NCBI RefSeq assembly: GCF_000002875.2
Contig: NC_009277.2
Location: 374,501 to 438,500, forward strand
Reading direction: 5' to 3'
Origin: Leishmania infantum JPCM5
Lineage: Eukaryota; Euglenozoa; Kinetoplastea; Trypanosomatida; Trypanosomatidae
DNA: 64,000 bases
A program made the translations under genes and the position numbers. Positions within the stretch are counted from its first letter, which is position 1; every line of letters begins with the position of its first letter. The notes below the pieces were generated by a model that saw only the letters and a list, made by a program, of their open reading frames with translations, was not told the DNA's origin and did no database searches. Of the stretch, positions 42,089-51,222 are shown one piece after another.

Positions 42089-45000
42089 ATGCAGGGAGCC
42101 GACAACGGCGCGCAGCTCCAGATGCTTCTGCGCGTCAACGAATACGTGCAGGAGCAGCGACAGGTGTACATGACACTGTCGTTTGGCGAGCAGCGTCGAC
42201 GTGGCCCACTCCTGTTAGAGGACTTGCTGACCATGGTGATGCACAACCTCCTTCGGGAGGCAGAGGGCAACGAAGGGGACGACGACGGTGGCGTGCGGCG
42301 ACCAAGGGCACGTGCGGGGATGGCCAGCGGGGCCCATACCTTGGAGATGCTCATCTCGTCGACGAATTCGTTGCCCTTTGCGCTCCGCGACGTTCCTGCC
42401 CTCGCCAACGTGGCGGCGCTGCAGCTTCGACTGACATCCACTGTCATGGCAGCCATCAGCACTCGAGCCATAGTAACGGTTCACGAGCTGGAGGAATGGG
42501 TCTGCGCTCAGGAGGGCGTGGAGCACTTCGCCGAGCTCGGGCTCGGTGTCGGCTTGCAGGTGTTGCCGGTTGTGCAGGAATACTTCCAGCTGCGCGCGAA
42601 CTCCGTCGTGTTCCCGGTGCGGGCTCGGGACGTGATCGCGTTTCTGCTGAACGATACCACGGCGAGGGACATGTTGCTCTATGGCGGCGGCGACACCCGC
42701 GACTTGCTATACCGCTTCGCCGCCTTCTACGAGCGTCACGTACTCCGCAACGCCTCGCCGTCTTCCGCCTCTGCAACTGTGCGTGGACAGGGTCGACTGC
42801 TGAACGTGCGCCAGCTCGGCATTCACGTACAGGACTACACCGCGCTGCTCGCGGCGCTGACGCAGGAGCTGGCGAGTGCACACCGGCTTGAGCAACAGCA
42901 GTACCAGCGGTGGATAGAGAGCTGCGTCACCGCAGAGACAGCCGTCACCCAAACCGCCAGCACTCGCGACTCGGCGGGTGTGGCGGCTGCGAAGGATAGT
43001 GCCGCTGGTGAAGATGCACTTGTCAGGGACGCGTCTTTCGAGGTGGCGGCTCGGCGGGAGCGGAACCGGGCACTGTACGAGCGTGTATTACACTCCTTCG
43101 ACTCCGCCTGCGCGCACGCGGAGCTTGTCGAGGGCATGCGGCGCACCCACGAGAAGGCTCTCTGCGCCAGTCTCGGTAGTGACGCCGACGCCGTGCCGTG
43201 CGCGAGGTCTGCCGGCGCTCGCGCCATAAAATTTGCCGTCGCCTTCACAGAGGCGGAGGCGCGCAACTACAGTCTCCCTCTGTCGCTGTGGCGCACAGTG
43301 CCTCTGGACGACGAAGCATGCAGCTCACTGGCGGGCGGCAATGGATGGGGAGGAGGGGTTGAGCTGCGCTTTCACGTGGGTGCGTTGACCGCGACGGAGG
43401 TGAGCCGGGCAGCACAAGGACCCGCACAAGGCAGCAGCGCGTCGACAACCCTGCGGGCAGCCCCTCTGAACTCTCAGTGGACCACGAATGCCGCGAAGGG
43501 TGAGAAACAGACTCCTGGCCAACGCATCTCCAACGACAGTATAAGTGTGGTGCCGCCGCCGCCATCATCGGCGATGCGTCGGCGACGCGGCACTGTTGTC
43601 TCCGACAGACCGTCTGCAATCTCCATGGGGACACCTATCGCTGCTGCTGGTGCTGCTGCGGCGACGGAGACGCGGCGGGTGACCTCACCAGACGCTGCGC
43701 CTGCTCTCGTCGACGCCACCTCCACAATACCGGCTGTAACGGCAACATCAGCCATTCCACTGCTGTCCTCGCTGCTGGCACCGGCTGGGTCGCTCGGCCT
43801 GGCTGTTACGAGCAGCTCCACCACCGCCGATGCACCGCCGAGTGTGTCTCCGCGAAGCGCTGACACTGCTGTCGAGCGCGCGCCAAGCGTGGAGGGCAAG
43901 CTATCAGCTGCCGATGTGGTTGGAAGCTCTGTGGAGACGCCCACCGAGCCCAAGACAGCACTGGAGAAGCTTGGCGACCTGCTGATGCAGCACCGACGGT
44001 GGAGTGCAGCGAACAAGCGACGAGGCAAACCTGCAAGCGAGCAGCCGATGGTCCTGAGCACAGGCGATACGTGGCTGGACCTTGCCGTGTCGGCGTTTGA
44101 GACCTTCGCGGTCGGCGATGTGGTTCCCGTGAAGCTGCTGTACGAAGCGTGGGCGACGTGCGCGGACTGTCGAGGACCGGCCCAGCCACCACCGTTGCCG
44201 CACTCGGCCAGGGCACACGGTGCCACGTCAGGCCGCTTTACACATCGTCGCTGCATACCTCTCTTCCACCCCTTCGTCACCTCGCTCGGCCTCAGTAACG
44301 CCGCGCCGCTCAGCCCGCTCGCGTTGCTGCGGCGGCAGCTTGGAGCAGGTGACACCAGCGGCGCGCCGCCGGCCACTGCCTCAGCCCCCGGTGCAGAGGG
44401 TGGCGCGGCCGACGAGAGAAAGGAAATCGTGTACATGGCGACGCCGGTGGAGGTGTGCTGGCTGTCATGGTGGGGCCCAGCGCTGTCTGACGAGCGCGCC
44501 TCACGCGAAGCGGCGATCCTCACCTGCGCCTGCTTAGAGCGTCATTACCCCTCATATCTGCAAGGCGTCTTTTGCGGCCAGCTCCGTGTGCGCGCAAGGC
44601 CCACCGTCGCGGCGTGGTGCACGGCAGCCGCCGCGTTCGCGCGTCGGCTGTGCCCGCTTTCCGCGTTGACGCCGTCGTTCACGGACGCGTACGTGGAGTC
44701 GTTTGCTTGCTGCGTGGACGCGGATGTCGCGGCGCGGGTGGCAGAGGTGCAGCAGGAGGGGACGCCGACGCCCGGGTCCGACTCTGTCGAGCTGCCCTTC
44801 CTCCAGCGACAGCAACGGACGGCGCAGATGGCCCTACGCAGGGTGCTGGCGAATCTGCAGGAGTCGCTGGCGGGGGCGTCGCCTTGGCGGGCCGGGCTGT
44901 TTCCGTGCGACCATGCCTGGCGCTGCGGTCTCGATGGGTTGCTCTACGCAACGCCTCAGTGGTGCGGCTACGGCGGGGTCCTGCTGACGGCGTCGTCGCC

Positions 45001-47071
45001 GTCTTTGCCGGCGCACACGTCGGTAGCGGCGTACCTTTCTAAAGGCGGCAGTGCCAACGGTGCTGGCGCCGCTCCCCCGCTGCGTGTTCTGTGCTTCAGA
45101 GCGCATGAGCCGTCGTGGGCAGTGTGCTCAGTGCTGCACTATCTCGGTATTCGCCCTCTCTCGCAGCTGGCAGAGACGCGTGTGAGCTTCCACACCACCG
45201 TCGCCACGGATGTCAGTGGCGTGCTGCATGACAAGATTGCCGCCATTGTGCCGTACGTACAGGCCTTCTGCCGCGCCTCTCTCCCTCTGTGGTACGGTGT
45301 CGTGTACGTGCAGATGCGTGAGCGGCTCCGGCGACTGCGAGTGGTGTTGACCGCTTCGGCGTCGCCGGTGCAGACGCTTCGCCTGCACCTGAACGGACAC
45401 GTGTACGCGCATGTGCGACAGCTTCGGCTGGGGTACGTTGCTGCGCACAACGTCGTCTACGGCGCCGCTGAGGCGGCCTCCGTCCCGATGCTGGCCGAGG
45501 TGCTTCTGCCGCTGTTCATGCCGGTTGGTTTGTCGGCAGAGGCCGACGTCCGGCAGCTGCGTGACGTGATCCTCCGCCTCCTTGGTGCCCTGTCCTCGCT
45601 GGACAGCTCCGTCGAGTGGCGCGACGGCGCTGACACCTCGCCACAGCAGCAGCAGTGGCGGCGTGAGGAGATCGAGCACGTGCTGCGGCCTGTCGCCGTG
45701 CATTATGGCCTAAACCCCTTTACTGGCGTGTTTAGCGAAGCACCTCCGCCCGCCTCTGGCGTGTTGGCCGGCGCGGTGGGCTCCGCACACGAAAGCGATG
45801 CTCACGGCGCTCAAGCAGAGGCTCCGTTCACTCTCTCGTCGCGCGCCTTCATACGCTATATGCCGAACTACCCCCCAGGCACCGACGCCATGCGACAACC
45901 ACGCGGGTCTGAACAAGCCCACACAGCGCATCGAACTGGAGAAACGTCGGGCACGCAGTCGCTGACTCAAGCAAACGTGCAGGAGCTCGTGGCGCATGCG
46001 AGGCCTTTCTCGTCACGCACAGCTTCCGTAGCCAGGGCCGGCGGCGGCCTCATGCAGCGGCTCGGCGCGAACGGGCGGCTTTCCGCCACCCTCTCTCTCG
46101 GCGGCAGCACAGCGGTGGTGACGTCTACGCCTGCTTGGTCCAACTTCCCCATGGAGCTCGACGTGGACGCCGTCGTAGCCGCAAGCGTCGTGGTCGGGGC
46201 TACTGATGGCAGTGGTCGCGGTGGCAACGCGAGTGCAGCAGCACGCGACCATCAGAGAGACGGCGACGATGACAGCAGTTCGACGCTGGGTAGCGATCGT
46301 GAGGGAGGCAACAGCGCCGCTGTTGGAGGTGACGAAGAAGAGGAGCAAGATTCCTTCCTCACGTTCCAGTACCATCGCAGGAGCGGCACCGCCTCCAGCG
46401 CGCTTCGAGGCAGAGGAGGCGGTGCCGAGTCCCGTAAACGGTTGCGCGCCGGTAATAACCACGCTGCTGGGCAGGTGAGAGGACGACTCCGCGACGACTC
46501 TGCCCGGCGTGATGTGCGCGCTGCCGGGATGTGGCTTCGACCGCCTGCTGCGTCTGCCATGACCGGCACGAGTGGCGACACCCCCGACTACGCGATCGCG
46601 GCAGAGCGCTACGTCTACGAACTGCTTCGAGAGGAGTACGCCAAGCAAGCGCATCAGGGCGGTGTGCGCGTTATTTGGATGAATGAGAGCTGCGAGGCCG
46701 GCTCGCCCTTCGACATCCTCGTCATCAAGCCGCGACGGCTGGGCAGCAGCGGCGGCAGCAGCAGCGGCAGCAGCAGCGGCAATGCTAAGGTGAACCGTAG
46801 CAGCTCCGTCGACAACAGCCGCTGGGACGTGGTGCAGTACGTGGAGGTGAAGTCCACCTGCACCACCAATCGAGAAGACTTCGAGATGTCCGTGGCAGAG
46901 CTTCTCTTCGCCGCGCGCTTCGGCGCCGCGTACTGCGTCTACCGCGTCTTCGGCGCCTCGACGGACGCGCTGCATCGAATGAGGCATCGCGTCTACACTG
47001 ACATTTTGCAGCTGTGGCATACGGCGCGGCTGACCATTACCTCCGACATCCGTGTCACGCCGTCGACATGA
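42089..47071 (+). CDS. NO VEIN-like protein with C-terminal DUF3883 nuclease-fold domain
   Basis: A 1660-residue protein. The last ~160 residues match the C-terminal domain of plant NO VEIN proteins (DUF3883), a divergent PD-(D/E)XK restriction-endonuclease fold. AERYVYELLREEYAKQ lies near 1504-1520. ESCEAGSPFDILVIKP lies near 1533-1548, with the acidic Asp in FDI. YVEVKSTCTTNREDFEMSVAE lies near 1584-1604, with the ExK pair. A Gly/Ser repeat (46741-46782) sits between these. The earlier ~1500 residues are mostly helical, with low-complexity inserts (about 440-640, 1240-1490). One ordered block near 660-1180 contains ERHYPSYLQGVFCG and CDHAWRCGLDGLLYATP. I see no HSP90-type ATPase segment of the kind plant NO VEIN carries. 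Whether the domain still cuts DNA is unknown; it may be a binding module. The start is the first ATG after a clear acceptor. Confidence 0.88.
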   Translation: MQGADNGAQLQMLLRVNEYVQEQRQVYMTLSFGEQRRRGPLLLEDLLTMVMHNLLREAEGNEGDDDGGVRRPRARAGMASGAHTLEMLISSTNSLPFALRDVPALANVAALQLRLTSTVMAAISTRAIVTVHELEEWVCAQEGVEHFAELGLGVGLQVLPVVQEYFQLRANSVVFPVRARDVIAFLLNDTTARDMLLYGGGDTRDLLYRFAAFYERHVLRNASPSSASATVRGQGRLLNVRQLGIHVQDYTALLAALTQELASAHRLEQQQYQRWIESCVTAETAVTQTASTRDSAGVAAAKDSAAGEDALVRDASFEVAARRERNRALYERVLHSFDSACAHAELVEGMRRTHEKALCASLGSDADAVPCARSAGARAIKFAVAFTEAEARNYSLPLSLWRTVPLDDEACSSLAGGNGWGGGVELRFHVGALTATEVSRAAQGPAQGSSASTTLRAAPLNSQWTTNAAKGEKQTPGQRISNDSISVVPPPPSSAMRRRRGTVVSDRPSAISMGTPIAAAGAAAATETRRVTSPDAAPALVDATSTIPAVTATSAIPLLSSLLAPAGSLGLAVTSSSTTADAPPSVSPRSADTAVERAPSVEGKLSAADVVGSSVETPTEPKTALEKLGDLLMQHRRWSAANKRRGKPASEQPMVLSTGDTWLDLAVSAFETFAVGDVVPVKLLYEAWATCADCRGPAQPPPLPHSARAHGATSGRFTHRRCIPLFHPFVTSLGLSNAAPLSPLALLRRQLGAGDTSGAPPATASAPGAEGGAADERKEIVYMATPVEVCWLSWWGPALSDERASREAAILTCACLERHYPSYLQGVFCGQLRVRARPTVAAWCTAAAAFARRLCPLSALTPSFTDAYVESFACCVDADVAARVAEVQQEGTPTPGSDSVELPFLQRQQRTAQMALRRVLANLQESLAGASPWRAGLFPCDHAWRCGLDGLLYATPQWCGYGGVLLTASSPSLPAHTSVAAYLSKGGSANGAGAAPPLRVLCFRAHEPSWAVCSVLHYLGIRPLSQLAETRVSFHTTVATDVSGVLHDKIAAIVPYVQAFCRASLPLWYGVVYVQMRERLRRLRVVLTASASPVQTLRLHLNGHVYAHVRQLRLGYVAAHNVVYGAAEAASVPMLAEVLLPLFMPVGLSAEADVRQLRDVILRLLGALSSLDSSVEWRDGADTSPQQQQWRREEIEHVLRPVAVHYGLNPFTGVFSEAPPPASGVLAGAVGSAHESDAHGAQAEAPFTLSSRAFIRYMPNYPPGTDAMRQPRGSEQAHTAHRTGETSGTQSLTQANVQELVAHARPFSSRTASVARAGGGLMQRLGANGRLSATLSLGGSTAVVTSTPAWSNFPMELDVDAVVAASVVVGATDGSGRGGNASAAARDHQRDGDDDSSSTLGSDREGGNSAAVGGDEEEEQDSFLTFQYHRRSGTASSALRGRGGGAESRKRLRAGNNHAAGQVRGRLRDDSARRDVRAAGMWLRPPAASAMTGTSGDTPDYAIAAERYVYELLREEYAKQAHQGGVRVIWMNESCEAGSPFDILVIKPRRLGSSGGSSSGSSSGNAKVNRSSSVDNSRWDVVQYVEVKSTCTTNREDFEMSVAELLFAARFGAAYCVYRVFGASTDALHRMRHRVYTDILQLWHTARLTITSDIRVTPST

Positions 47072-48132
47072 CGACGCGCGATGACACGTCGCTCCGCTCT
47101 TCGCTTCACCGCTTTCCTCTCTCGGGCCTTCTCGGACCCCCTCTCCCTTGCACCGCACGCCCGAGCGTGTTTCTTGTCGTGGATAACTCGTATAAACTCG
47201 CGCACTGACACATGCGATGATCAGCAACGCCAAGAAAGGAATGCCAAGGCAAGGTACTGCTCTTGCGGTGCAAGCGACGAGCGTACACACACACACGATG
47301 CCTCGTTCTCCAGCGAGAGGGAGAGTAGTGAGAAGGCTTTTATCCGCGGCCGCTTCTCCATCCTCTCCTTCAGCGAACCCTCTCCTCCTCACCGTTCTCC
47401 GTAGCGCATGATAACTCACTCCTGCAAGTGTCTCGATGTGTGCGCGCGCGTGTGCACACAATACCCGGCGGTGTCCCTGTCTCTTGGCCACCTTCCCATT
47501 CTCGTCACTGATCCTCCCCCTCCTCGTCCACCACAGGTCACCGCCTTCCTCTTGTCGTCTGCTTGGTGACAGCAGGCCCACCATCGCGTCCAGACGCACG
47601 TGTATATCAGCGCCACCTCTGCTGCACTCCCGCTGTCTCTTTCTTCGCCATTGGGAGGGGGCAGCGCCCTTGGCTCCTCCGCTGGCATACCATCTAGCTC
47701 GCTCATCTCCACGAGCGTGTCTCCTCTCTTCCCCTGTTTCTCTCTCCGCGCGCGCCTGAGCCTCTGCGAGCAGTGCGCGTGTGTGCATGCGAGAGAGAGT
47801 GAGAGAGGGATCACTTACGCCGCCACGCACCCACATACGCGCACACACATCTCTCTCTATCTCGCTGTCGATCTACGTGTGCGTTCCTCAAACCCCCTTC
47901 CTCCTCCCCTTCTCTCCCCCTCCCCCTCCTTCCTCCCGCTCTCCCTCTCTTGGTGTACGTGCGTGTGCGTGCGTATCTCTCTTGAACGCCCTGTCGCATG
48001 GTGTGCGTCTCAGCACACACGCACGCACGCAGCGCGCACGGTTTCTTCTTTATCTATCCACTATTAGCGCCCAACACACGAGAGGCGGTCCAGTTCCACA
48101 GAACGCTCACGCTTCCGCCGACATACACGAAT
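47072..48132. other. Intergenic region upstream of the LRR gene
   Basis: 1.06 kb without a gene. It is rich in C/T in its 3' half (strongest at 47893-47951), with GT-rich patches. An ATG at 47998 is in frame with the LRR gene, but predicted trans-splicing at 48012-48013 or 48066-48067 would remove it. Confidence 0.7.
48041..48067 (+). promoter_or_regulatory. Candidate spliced-leader acceptor for the LRR gene
   Basis: TTTCTTCTTTATCTATCCAC is followed by AG at 48066-48067 (65-nt leader). An upstream AG at 48012-48013 follows the very strong C/T tract at 47893-47951. Both lie downstream of the in-frame ATG at 47998. Confidence 0.42.
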
Positions 48133-51100
48133 ATGGGGTGCAAGAATTCGTCACACACGATGTCGGGAAGCAGTTCCGTGGCAGGCACCGCTCCTGGCGC
48201 CATCGAGGACGCTGGGAGCTCCTCGCCAGTCTTCGGCTCCGGCGTTCATGTCGGTCGCTCCGGTAACGTGGACCTCTCGGGGCGCGACCTAGATGTGCTG
48301 GGGCCGCAGATGGTGCACATGATCAATGAAGACGAGCTACATCGCACTGCAACATCGCTAAGACTATCAAACAACAGGCTGTATGCGCTGGCCAAGGAAC
48401 TGCCACTGCTGTCGAACCTGCGTGAGCTCGATATCGACCACAACCGGTTCCAGCGCTTCCCCGAGGTACTTGTACGGCTGCCGCGTCTGTGGCGCATCAA
48501 CGCCAGCTTCAACCCCATCGGTAGCGTACGCGGATTCGACGTGTTGCCGCGTCTCCTCTCGCTGCGCTCGCTGACGGTGCGGGATTGCAGCCTGAAGGAG
48601 ATCCCTATGGCGGTGATCCAGTGCGAAGTTCTGGAGGAACTCGACGTGGGCAACAACCCGGAGATCAAGATCACCGGCGTTGCCTTGCATCGGCTCAAGC
48701 GACTGAAGAAGCTTGGTGTGGCGAACTGCAACCTCGGTGGGCGCACCCTTCCCAACGCGATCAAGCGCATGAGACTGACATCGCTCGACATCTCCGGCAA
48801 CGCCTTCACCTTCACCGACCCGAACTTCTTCGGAAGGAGTATGCCACACTCGCTGATAGAGCTGCACCTCGTCGGCATGAATCTCACGGCACCGCCGGCG
48901 GTGGTGGCACTGCTGAAGAAGCTTAACTTCCTCGACCTCGCTGAGAACCCCATTGAGACGCTCGACGTCCTCGCCGGCCGCGTGGTGAAGCGGCTGCATC
49001 ACGTGGCTAGCAACGGCACGGTGGCCACCGCCGGCACAAACGGCTTCTCCGATGCGCCAGCGGAAGAGGAGGACGACTTCGAGGAAGACGAGACGTCCAC
49101 CCACGCCTCCGGCGGCGTCGCCAGCGCCGTGACGAGCCGCGTCAGCCTCAGCAAGGCGAGCAGGGAGGGGATCGTATCGCACGTGACGCAGCCGATCCCG
49201 CTGAAGCGGCTCTCGCTGCGCGCGTGCAACTTTCGCATGGTGCCCAAATACTTCCACAAGCTGGGCCAACTCGAAGAGCTCGACCTCTCCGAGAACGAAA
49301 ACCTCGACGACCCGAACATGACACTATTCTCGCTGCAGAGTTTGGTGACGCTGAACATTGTCGGCTGCCCCTTCGCCGAGGACCCGTCGCAGTCGCGGAA
49401 CGAGTGGTTCGACATTGGCAAGCTCCCCAACCTGCGCAATATTCAGTGGGAAGTGTGGAAGAGCGAGCACAACATGAGCCCCTATCGCACCAAGATCCCG
49501 ATCGAGCTGTGCGCGCTGCGACTGCGCACGCTGAACGAAGTGCAGCTACGCCGCAACCTCTTCACCGGCGACATTATAGAGACAGTTATCAATCTCTTGT
49601 CCGACGGCTACTTCAAGGTGGATCTGTCCGTGGACGAGATGATCCTGCACACCCACGTCGCCGCCGTCAAGGCCTTCACCGAGGGCGAGCGCTTCTTCTT
49701 CCCCAAGACGATCACCGAAGTGCCGAACCTTAAGTGCGGCGTCGACCCAGCCTCGCTTGGGCAGGTGCACCTCAAGATCGCTCTCAGCCGCTACATCTTC
49801 TTCCTAGCCATACAGGCGGCCAACTACGACGCCGTCATCATCCCGCCACTGGATGTCATGATCATCCACTACGCGCAGCTCACTGTCCACCCGCTCAAGT
49901 ACCGCACCGACTGCGAGGCCGTGTGTGGGCGCATACTGGACTGCAACTATCGAACCTTCTTCGCGGAGCAGAAGAAGCACCAGGCGGAGGCGAAGAGCGT
50001 CGTGGATGCGTCGAGACGCATCTGGAATTTGATGGTGCGCTCCGCCCAGCGCGATCTCGCGTGGCTGCGGTACGACTTCTGGGACAAGCGACTGCGCGCG
50101 TCGGCGGCCGATGGCGCCGCCGGAGCTGCGTTCTCCGGTGAGCATACGGCGATCCCGAAGACGTTGCCGCTGCTGGTCGGCAAGACGACTGCCGAGGTGA
50201 CGCAGGACTGGCAGTCTATGATGTCCATCGACTCGGCGCACGACTTGGCCGGTGTGCTGGACCAGGCCATCACGTCGCACTTCTCTGAGAAGGGCGTAGA
50301 GGATTTCGGTGCGTCCATTCAGCAGTTTTATGAGATAAACCGCTGCTTCCTGTGCCACGAGGATTCTCTGTGGAAGGCAGACCTCGACTGGAACCGGTAT
50401 GTGAAGTTTCTGACCCTCTACGCCTACCGGTGCGCCGTGCTCGAGGGCGATACAGCCTACGTCGTGGAGCCGGTCGCGGACGAGGAAGGCAACCTTGTCG
50501 CGCCAGATCGCACCACCTCGATGCTGGGTAAGCACTACGACTCCATGAACAACCGCAGCTTCGACGACGCGGGCAAGTACCTGCCGAAGCCACAAGATGG
50601 GGGGCAGAAAGGCCCCCCCAACATCGTGTCAGAGAACCAGGCCGAGTCTAGCGGTGTCCCGCAAACCCGCACCGCCAGCGGCTTCGCTCGTCGGTCCTTG
50701 TCTACGCTGCAGAAGGCCAGCAAGTCGAACAAGCGGCTGACGATGGTGCGCCAGCTCGAGGGCAACCCCGTGCCCACGATCGGTATCATCTTTATGCTCC
50801 ACGCCCACCGCACCTCACACCTGAAGTACTATCAGTCCATGTCGTTGTTTGCCATCGAAAACGTTGATGTGGTGTGGGGCGCCGCGGGTTACGGCATCTT
50901 GAAGCAGATGCAGGGCGCATGGATGGCCTTGTATGACGAGGCGTACGTCAGCGAAAACAAGGAGATGCTGTTCAGCTACCTCGTGCAGAACGGCGTGCTG
51001 ATGCCGACCTCCGACCCGTGCGATGCCGCGAACACAGTGGCAGGGGACGGCTCTGCGACGGCGAAGAAGTCGGGCGGCACATCGAAGCAGAAGCATCGGT

Positions 51101-51222
51101 ACGCCTACGTGTCGGACGTGGCGCCGCACAGGTCGTGCATCAAGGCGCGCCCACGCAACGCGGACAACTTCGGCCGCCGGGTGACATTCTGCAGCGCTGA
51201 CACGGAGTTTGGCGTCTTCTAG
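48133..51222 (+). CDS. N-acylated leucine-rich-repeat protein with GRDP-like segments
   Basis: A 1029-residue protein. The N-terminus MGCKNSS is a textbook dual-acylation signal (N-myristoyl Gly2, palmitoyl Cys3), which argues for this start and for a membrane location, possibly flagellar or plasma membrane. Leucine-rich repeats run from ~75 to 290 (for example LRELDIDHNRFQRFPEVLVRL, LEELDVGNNPEI, LNFLDLAENPIETL) and resume at 356-436 after an acidic insert (EEEDDFEEDE). Downstream, residues ~547-610 contain IIPPLDVMIIHYAQLTVHPL and YRTDCEAVCGRILDC. These resemble the PPLDxxxxWHxHxLxPxxYxxDC core of glycine-rich-domain proteins (GRDP/DUF1399). A second, weaker copy is FMLHAHRTSHLKYYQS near 888-903. 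A scaffold or signalling role is plausible; no catalytic motif is seen. Confidence 0.88.
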   Translation: MGCKNSSHTMSGSSSVAGTAPGAIEDAGSSSPVFGSGVHVGRSGNVDLSGRDLDVLGPQMVHMINEDELHRTATSLRLSNNRLYALAKELPLLSNLRELDIDHNRFQRFPEVLVRLPRLWRINASFNPIGSVRGFDVLPRLLSLRSLTVRDCSLKEIPMAVIQCEVLEELDVGNNPEIKITGVALHRLKRLKKLGVANCNLGGRTLPNAIKRMRLTSLDISGNAFTFTDPNFFGRSMPHSLIELHLVGMNLTAPPAVVALLKKLNFLDLAENPIETLDVLAGRVVKRLHHVASNGTVATAGTNGFSDAPAEEEDDFEEDETSTHASGGVASAVTSRVSLSKASREGIVSHVTQPIPLKRLSLRACNFRMVPKYFHKLGQLEELDLSENENLDDPNMTLFSLQSLVTLNIVGCPFAEDPSQSRNEWFDIGKLPNLRNIQWEVWKSEHNMSPYRTKIPIELCALRLRTLNEVQLRRNLFTGDIIETVINLLSDGYFKVDLSVDEMILHTHVAAVKAFTEGERFFFPKTITEVPNLKCGVDPASLGQVHLKIALSRYIFFLAIQAANYDAVIIPPLDVMIIHYAQLTVHPLKYRTDCEAVCGRILDCNYRTFFAEQKKHQAEAKSVVDASRRIWNLMVRSAQRDLAWLRYDFWDKRLRASAADGAAGAAFSGEHTAIPKTLPLLVGKTTAEVTQDWQSMMSIDSAHDLAGVLDQAITSHFSEKGVEDFGASIQQFYEINRCFLCHEDSLWKADLDWNRYVKFLTLYAYRCAVLEGDTAYVVEPVADEEGNLVAPDRTTSMLGKHYDSMNNRSFDDAGKYLPKPQDGGQKGPPNIVSENQAESSGVPQTRTASGFARRSLSTLQKASKSNKRLTMVRQLEGNPVPTIGIIFMLHAHRTSHLKYYQSMSLFAIENVDVVWGAAGYGILKQMQGAWMALYDEAYVSENKEMLFSYLVQNGVLMPTSDPCDAANTVAGDGSATAKKSGGTSKQKHRYAYVSDVAPHRSCIKARPRNADNFGRRVTFCSADTEFGVF

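Noticed and set aside
46013..47848. 611-codon open frame on the minus strand
   Set aside because: It lies antisense to the NO VEIN-like gene and its leader. It reflects GC-rich third positions; no motif, and the opposite frame has a recognisable domain.
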